A stretch of 64,000 bases of DNA from NCBI GenBank assembly GCA_964614095.1, contig CAZTJO010000002.1, positions 1-64,000 of the forward strand, read 5' to 3'. Below, one piece after another: positions 63,368-64,000 of this stretch. A program made the translations under genes and the position numbers. Under the pieces are notes generated by a model. It was not told where the DNA came from and did not search any database. It was given only the letters and a program-made list of their open reading frames with translations. The first letter of the stretch is position 1, and each line of letters opens with the position of its first letter. The DNA comes from CAZWKX01 sp964614095. Lineage in GTDB: Bacteria; Actinomycetota; Acidimicrobiia; Spongiisociales; UBA11373.

Positions 63368-64000
63368 CTCCTTCCGGTTCCGGTCGTGGTGTGTCGGTGG
63401 ACGACCGGACGGCCAGAGCCCGCATTCGGGATGCCGCAGTCGGTTGTTTTGCCGAGCACGGCATCGCCGGGACGACGGCCCGTAAGGTTGCCGCTGCTGC
63501 CGGTGTCTCACCGGGCCTGGTGATGCATCACTTTGGCTCGATGGAGGGCCTGCGCCGGGCCTGTGACGAGTACGTGACCGACACCATCCGCCGGGAGAAG
63601 CAGAGAGCGCTGGCGACCGGCCCCGGGCTTGATGTGCTGGCGGCGCTACGCGACAGCGACGCGGTCTCGCTGATGGGCTACCTGGCCCGGGTGCTGGCCG
63701 ATGACTCGCCGGCGGTGGCCCAGTTGGTCGACGACCTGGTGGCCGACGCGGTCGACTACCTGCGGCAAGGCGAGGAGACGGGAATGCTGCGTCCGGCCCC
63801 CGACCGGCGGGGACGTGCGGCCGTGCTCACGCTCTGGTCGCTGGGGGCGTTGGTGCTGCACCGCCACCTGAAGCGCATCCTGGGGGTCGACCTCGTCAAC
63901 CCAGAGGCCGCTACGGGTCCCGCCATCGCCTCTTACCTCGGGCCGAGCTACGAGATCCTTGGCGAGGGTATCTTCACCGAGGCGGTGGCGGCACAATTGA
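63358..64000 (+). CDS. TetR/AcrR family transcriptional regulator (3' end cut by window)
   Basis: 214 residues are visible and the frame is still open at base 64000. The N-terminal HTH is clear: ARIRDAAVGCFAEHGIAGTTARKVAAAAGVSPGLVMHHFGSMEGLRRACDEYV (about residues 20-75). The C-terminal ligand-binding part is all-helical. It ends near the usual TetR length, so little is missing. It probably represses itself through the palindrome over its start codon; other targets are unknown. Confidence 0.88.
   Translation, partial: MSSTPSGSGRGVSVDDRTARARIRDAAVGCFAEHGIAGTTARKVAAAAGVSPGLVMHHFGSMEGLRRACDEYVTDTIRREKQRALATGPGLDVLAALRDSDAVSLMGYLARVLADDSPAVAQLVDDLVADAVDYLRQGEETGMLRPAPDRRGRAAVLTLWSLGALVLHRHLKRILGVDLVNPEAATGPAIASYLGPSYEILGEGIFTEAVAAQL

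Noticed and set aside
1..64000. Mobile elements, CRISPR arrays, prophage
   Set aside because: No transposase, terminal inverted repeats, spaced direct repeats or phage genes were found; the only recombinase is a chromosomal XerC in conserved context.

Overview
The window is a high-GC, gene-dense chromosomal segment of an actinobacterium, probably a deep-branching lineage such as Acidimicrobiia, and most likely a metagenome-derived scaffold because a run of exactly 100 N interrupts it at 10125-10224. Evidence for this placement: the actinobacterial order trmD-rplS-lepB-DUF2469-yraN-comM-dprA-xerC-whiG-rpsB-tsf-pyrH-frr-cdsA-dxr-rseP-ispG-proS-rimP-nusA-infB; coenzyme F420 genes; a Gram-positive type LexA box (TCGAAC-N4-GTTCGA); and many genes with a TANNNT -10 hexamer only 6-8 nt before the start codon, as in leaderless actinobacterial transcripts. 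CofG and CofH are separate proteins rather than the fused FbiC of Actinomycetia. No rRNA, tRNA, CRISPR array or insertion sequence was seen.

Layout. 1-3397: a tightly coupled cassette of an N-formylglutamate amidohydrolase-like enzyme, a QEGLA-motif metallopeptidase-like protein and a glutathione-synthase-like ATP-grasp ligase; its substrate is unknown. 3508-8335: lipoprotein, GT87-type membrane protein, Asp/Glu racemase, GNAT, gapA. 8468-11327: cofG, an unrecognised gene coupled to it, the gap, and cofH. 11324-12346: a membrane protein with an SH3-like tail. 12431-41553: a nearly continuous plus-strand block for translation, secretion, isoprenoid and phospholipid synthesis, and RNA decay, ending in rpsO-pnp. 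41600-43655: a LexA-controlled imuA-imuB mutasome operon. 43687-49594: methyltransferase, plsC, a YcaQ/AlkX-type DNA glycosylase, an SDR, and a one-frame fusion of 5-formyltetrahydrofolate cyclo-ligase with phosphoglucomutase. 49708-54326: polyprenol-phosphate mannose synthase and membrane proteins. 54298-58810 (minus): a TPP riboswitch followed by thiamine pyrophosphokinase and a thiamine-type ABC importer. 58865-64000: SGNH hydrolase, small membrane proteins, a sulfotransferase-like protein, a threonine dehydratase and a TetR regulator cut by the window end.

Recurring themes. Several housekeeping proteins carry long acidic or glycine/arginine-rich appendages (LepB N-terminus, CdsA N-terminus of about 580 residues with a 15-nt tandem repeat, NusA C-terminus with a 48-nt duplication, PNPase C-terminus with RGG repeats). 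Post-transcriptional control elements are visible before rpsB, rimP-nusA, pnp and thiN. Three convergent gene pairs share a single CTAG as both stop codons. The least explained items are the opening three-gene cassette, the cyclo-ligase/phosphoglucomutase fusion, the CdsA extension, the gene between cofG and cofH, and a heptanucleotide-periodic repeat at 6564-6633.
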